In this document: positions 59,712-64,000 of the stretch, in pieces
Layout of the letters: each line of letters opens with the position of its first letter
Numbering within the stretch: position 1 is the stretch's first letter
DNA from: Cladobotryum mycophilum
Lineage: Eukaryota > Ascomycota > Sordariomycetes > Hypocreales > Hypocreaceae
Direction: 5' to 3'
Assembly: GCA_036429605.1 (NCBI GenBank)
Contig: CM071589.1
Span: forward strand, 4,960,001-5,024,000
DNA: 64,000 bases
Position numbers and translations under genes: made by a program
The notes under the pieces: model-generated
Database searches by the model: none
The model's input: the letters and a program-made list of their open reading frames with translations, nothing else
What the model was told of the DNA's origin: nothing

Positions 59712-61097
59712 TTTTTTTTTCGGATGCAGGTCTTTCCAGTGAGAACTAAAATATCGCCCTCCCTCCCCTCCCCTCCCCTTCATACTGTGCTTTATATTCT
59801 CTGGTACCTCGGAGAAGGAGAGGGCATAAAATAGATTACTTAGTGCATCCGGTTGTCTTTTTTAAGGGAAACATCATGGGATGATTGGGCAAAGCACAGC
59901 CCCCCCCCATCCCCCGTCCCATCCCCATTCCCCTGCCACACTTACGAGTTGACTTGGGTGGAAGGTGGAAGGGGGGCTGCTTGGTTTATTTTGAGAAACT
60001 TTAGGAAAGCAAAGCAATTGGGTCCTTGGAGCCCGTTTTAGTGGAGTCTATGCTTGAAAAGGTAAAGCGTCTGGATACGGGTTTCTCTGAGTTGGGGGAG
60101 GGGCAAAAAGGCAGAGAGGGTGGCTGGTGCACACCCATACCCATATCCCATACCCATATCCATAACCTGCAAGAGAGGGCCCATCATTGGTGGGTGGGTG
60201 GTAGGTGGGAAGGAAAAACTCCATCGCCATCGGATGAAGGGCTTGATTTTCTACGACGAATATTTATTTTTCTTTATATTTGCCAAGTGGGGAGATTAAA
60301 GTACGTAGCTACTTGGTGTTGATTTCCCCCTCATTGCTCGCAATATCCCCTGTCGCCCTTGATATCTATGCTTTCTCTCTGTTTCCAAACATTCTTTCAG
60401 TTTTTTTTTTGTGTCTAGCTCATCATCTTATCAAACAGGCTGTGTTTTCTTCATTCCCACATGATCACTTTACCTCACCTCATCCTCCAATAATCAAATA
60501 CTATTTTAATACATATTCTTTTTCGGGGCGTCATCTCTAGTAGCATATTGCCCATCCTGTAGATCCAACATCAACCACCAGCATTTTTTTATCATCCCAA
60601 ATCAAGACGCCTCACCAGCCTCAGTGGAGCCCCCTTCCACATCGCCTCTCTGTGGCGTAGAGAAGAAGAAAAGTGGATCAGCGGCCTCTACCCGTGTCAG
60701 CAGCCCACCCATGACGCCATTTATGGATACCTCCCACACACACACGCACGCACGCACGCGCATTCTTCTCCCCCTGGTACCTAGACCCGAGCCTAGGATG
60801 AGCTCTTTGGGCCGTGACTCTTTTTTCTTTTTTTCTTTCTCCCTCTCCCACTCTATTCTCTCGTATGGGTGGGTTTCTATTCTCAGTTCGTCTAGGTAGA
60901 GGGTACCATCCCATCAACACCATCCATCCCATACGAACTTTAGTGCATATTTTACGCATAATAGTAACCCATAAAAAACGTTCCTATATTGGGAAAAGGT
61001 GCCCTGCAAGTCATGAGATTGACGATGGCTGGGTAAGCCCTAGATTGCGCATGTCTGCCTTTTCCACCCCAAGCACAGCCATAACGTTAAAAAAGAA

Positions 61098-61130
61098 GCA
61101 GCAGCAGCAGCAGCAGCATCATCATCATCG
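61098..61130. repeat. (GCA)n followed by (TCA)n repeat
   Basis: GCA trinucleotides passing into TCATCATCATC. There is no open reading frame of note around it. Confidence 0.9.
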
Positions 61131-64000
61131 TCATACGTTGGAAAATAGAACAACCTGCAGACTACCATTTGCAACTACATGCCTAGTATGGCACAAGGCA
61201 GCCAACGTCAAAGTCTGAATAAACTGTACTCCGTATGGCTTCACTGTATTGGTACATCCATCAAGGATGAAGTCATCTCTGGTTAGATGACCGGTTTGCT
61301 CACTTCCCGAATGACTAAACCAACGCTTCAACAACGGCTGAGTTTCCGGGATATGGGAGTTCTTAGCGAAGGCGAGTCAATGCTCGTCTCCAGCTTTTTT
61401 ATTTTTACTTGCATTTTCATTTTCATTGCGTAGGGATTCCTGGTAACGCCTCACCAACACAGGAAACATTGGCGGGGTGGCCGGGTCGTGCAGTAGCATC
61501 ACCTTGATCACATTGGGGTCCTGCTGCTACTGCTACTGCACGCTTAGCGAGCATCTTGTCAATCAGATGGCAGAATCGCCAGATCGAACTTTGGCCAACA
61601 AGAGGGGAGGGGGGAAAAAGACGAAGGGTATTCACCCCTCCATCTCTTCCTCACTCATTGACGAGATCCCTCCACATAACAAGTAACGTTTCCAGCTAGG
61701 CTAGAGACTTTGCGAGCGTGCGACAGCGATGCTGCAAATCAGGGGCTTCTCCAACGTAGCGTACATAACTACAAGTAATACTCCGTGCAAGTACAAGTAA
61801 CAGTGCAAAGAGAACAAAGGGGTCAAGTGAAATAAGGGGAATAGAGACAAAACGGCACGGCAGTTGTGGCTACAGACTCTTGCATAAGAAATCCTCCTAG
61901 GGACTCGCGCAAAACCGCAATGAAATAATGAGCTTGTTTTAATTTCATTTCATTATCCAAAGGGAGCTGAAACGACAGATAGCAAAAATTATTATGGGCA
62001 TGGCATGCATCTGCATCAAGGGACAAGGCCAGGCTTTTCCCACACTTTTTAAAAAGTCGGTCTGGCTGTTGGACAATTCTAACTGGCCAGATGCACATTG
62101 TCGCATGCCGTCGTCGAACTGTGATTCGCAGATTGCCGGGCAATACGACAGGTTCCGGGGGAGCCAGCAAATGTTGTGGGTGTGGACATGGGCGCTATCA
62201 AATCAACCAAAGCAGTCCAAGCAGTCCAAGAAGCACCAAACAGATGCGCAGGATCATCGTCAACGGAGTCTCCTTTGGAGGTTGGACCAATTCGAGCGTG
62301 CAATGGTCATGCATCACAAGAAATGCCACCGCACCCATCATCATTAGTTCATAGATGAAGGCGTCGCCGGACTCAGTGTTGTGTGTGCTGGGTGAAAATC
62401 TTCTCCCTAGGCTAGGCACTCTCAACATTCACTCATTCAACTAGTGTTCAACATCCTATCCCTTCCACTTGTCTCCCCCAACTCCCGGCCGTTGATAAAA
62501 ATCGACAGGGTTGGGCACGTGTGGTGGAAAAAGAAAAATGCAGCAAAAAAGGGTGGCAGGGCGGAGAATGACTGCAAAAGAAAAAAGAAAAAACTAGACG
62601 GCACGCCATGCAAGGACAAAGCTTGTGAAGACTTATGACGCTGGCCTACATGCCTGGTACGCCTTCAACACGCTGCCAACGGGTTCGCGGAACCATCATC
62701 GAACAACCGTTTGCTACTATGAGGCATAGGATTTTGCCACGATATACCAATTGTCTCTGATCAACAAGCAACTAGTAATTGTAAACAGTCATAGTTTTGC
62801 TGTCGGCGTTGACGAACACATCAAACGTAGGATCTGACGGGAACGACTATCATTTAATGCCTTTTGAGCAGCTGGCAGCCGTGATCAGCGACGGAAAGGC
62901 AAAATCCCACACAACCACAGTACCTAGCTCAGGGACCTGCCAGAGAGTCCTGGCTCCGCGTGACGGGCGATCGTCGGGGATGGTGAGAAAAGGCCTCGAT
63001 TAGGCATTCGGCACTAGAAGGTTGTGGTGTTGCTGCTTCGAAGCAGCGATGTCAAGTCGTTTGTCCAATCAGCACAAGGATCGGGCTTCATGTCGATTGC
63101 GAGTGTGCACTGGGGCTTGCTGGGCTGGGTTGGCCCCCCTGTCATCCACGGATGGAGCCAAGCAGCGTCACGGAGGTCCCCCATTCTTTGGTGGAGTGTT
63201 CGGATGGTGCTCTGTGCTCATGCTGGAGCTAATGTACATGGCACAAAACTGCACAAGTGTAATGAGACGACTCGACGAGCTCCCTCGCTTCCATTGGCGG
63301 AGCCGAGGAAAAAAGTCAGAGATGCTACGGAAGACGGAGAACAGTTTGGTCTGATCGGGCGGACAGTAGAGGAGCAGTAGTTTAGGTCGAGAGACTTTGC
63401 TCCGGGCCCTGGTTGGCTCTCTGGTGTAAATGCAAAATGCAGTGGTGCGTGTGAGAACAGGTTTTTGCGGCAGCCAAAATCTGGAGTACCTATAGGCGAG
63501 AATGTGGTTGACGAGAGTTGCATGTGGAAGAAGAGATGCCATTGGACATGTTTGTCTTGAACCGATGGCTGGGTGATGCAAGTGGAATGGAACTGGCATC
63601 TGCAAGTGGCTGGGGGGAAAGAGGAGGAGGAAGAGAGGAGGAGACACAACGTTGAGCACACAGATAGGTCAGGTACGAGGGGACTACTACCTGTACCTCG
63701 TGCATAAGGCGCAAATTGAATGTACATACGTGAGGTACCATCTCTGCCCCGTTAAGGTACAAAGGTACTATCTACGGTACCGCAGGCGGCCAGACGGAAA
63801 GTGGTCCTCATTTTAATGGAAAGGGCCTTGAAGGGCGGCCACCACAAGGAATTCTGTAGTGACTCAGTGCTCCTCTATAGATACAAGTACAACAGCTACC
63901 CAAACAGGAAAAAAACCTCATCCCATCACATCTCATCACAATATTACAAGTACTTGTATGAACAAGGGAGAGAGGGGAGAGAACGCGAGATACAGCGGAG

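Larger units (their letters stand above)
58627..64000. other. Gene-poor right end of window
   Basis: About 5.4 kb with no supportable gene on either strand. It contains CTTTACA tandem units (59691-59711), CCCCT repeats near 59760-59779, ACGC and CA repeats near 60736-60760, and a GCA/TCA run at 61098-61130. ORFs are short and unconserved. A gene crossing the right edge cannot be excluded. Confidence 0.5.

Noticed and set aside
1..64000. Secondary-metabolite, defence or mobile-element cluster
   Set aside because: No polyketide synthase, peptide synthetase, terpene cyclase, NLR-like protein, transposase or reverse transcriptase motif was seen on either strand.

Overview
This window reads as nuclear DNA of a filamentous ascomycete, most likely a Sordariomycete and possibly Hypocreales. 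Genes are split by short introns of about 50-140 bases with fungal donors (GTAAGT, GTGAGT, GTACGT), CTAAC/CTGAC-type branch points and YAG acceptors. The proteins are those of filamentous fungi: an Azf1-type C2H2 factor, Cyk3, a GCK-type Ste20 kinase, Rai1, Mau2, Cox6 and Tom7. No tRNA, rRNA, CRISPR array, recognisable transposon or bacterial-style operon was seen.

Layout. From 1 to 3.1 kb lies one minus-strand zinc-finger transcription factor (azf1-like). A gene-poor interval of about 20.3 kb follows (3.1-23.4 kb), rich in microsatellites and homopurine/homopyrimidine tracts, and it forms the upstream side of azf1. From 23.4 to 58.6 kb the window is gene dense: mitochondrial FAD carrier-like flx1 (-), a hidden five-exon tom7 (-), SF3b subunit hsh49 (+), cohesin loader mau2 (-), cytokinesis protein cyk3 (-), a Ste20/GCK kinase (+), decapping nuclease rai1 (-), a chromodomain plus HDA2/3-type silencing protein (+), cox6 (-), a GNAT acetyltransferase (+), a doubtful small ORF (-), a fatty acid elongase (+) and an F-box/LRR-like protein (+). 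The last 5.4 kb (58.6-64 kb) is again without a supportable gene.

Functional themes are housekeeping ones: mitochondrial biogenesis (flx1, tom7, cox6), RNA processing and turnover (hsh49, rai1), chromosome and cell division (mau2, cyk3, the GCK kinase), heterochromatin (the chromodomain protein) and lipid synthesis (elongase). I see no secondary-metabolite or defence cluster.

The most notable points are these. tom7 is built from exons of 22-47 bases and leaves no long ORF. rai1 has an 8-base microexon and a GC-AG intron. Three genes (flx1, mau2, cyk3) each carry a frame break of the same sign, each adjacent to or within a C/G homopolymer, which points to missing bases in the assembly rather than three dead genes. 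Several introns are multiples of three and free of stops, so they hide inside apparently continuous ORFs, one of them through a chromodomain. All coordinates were worked out by eye; product names rest on recognised motifs, not on a database search.
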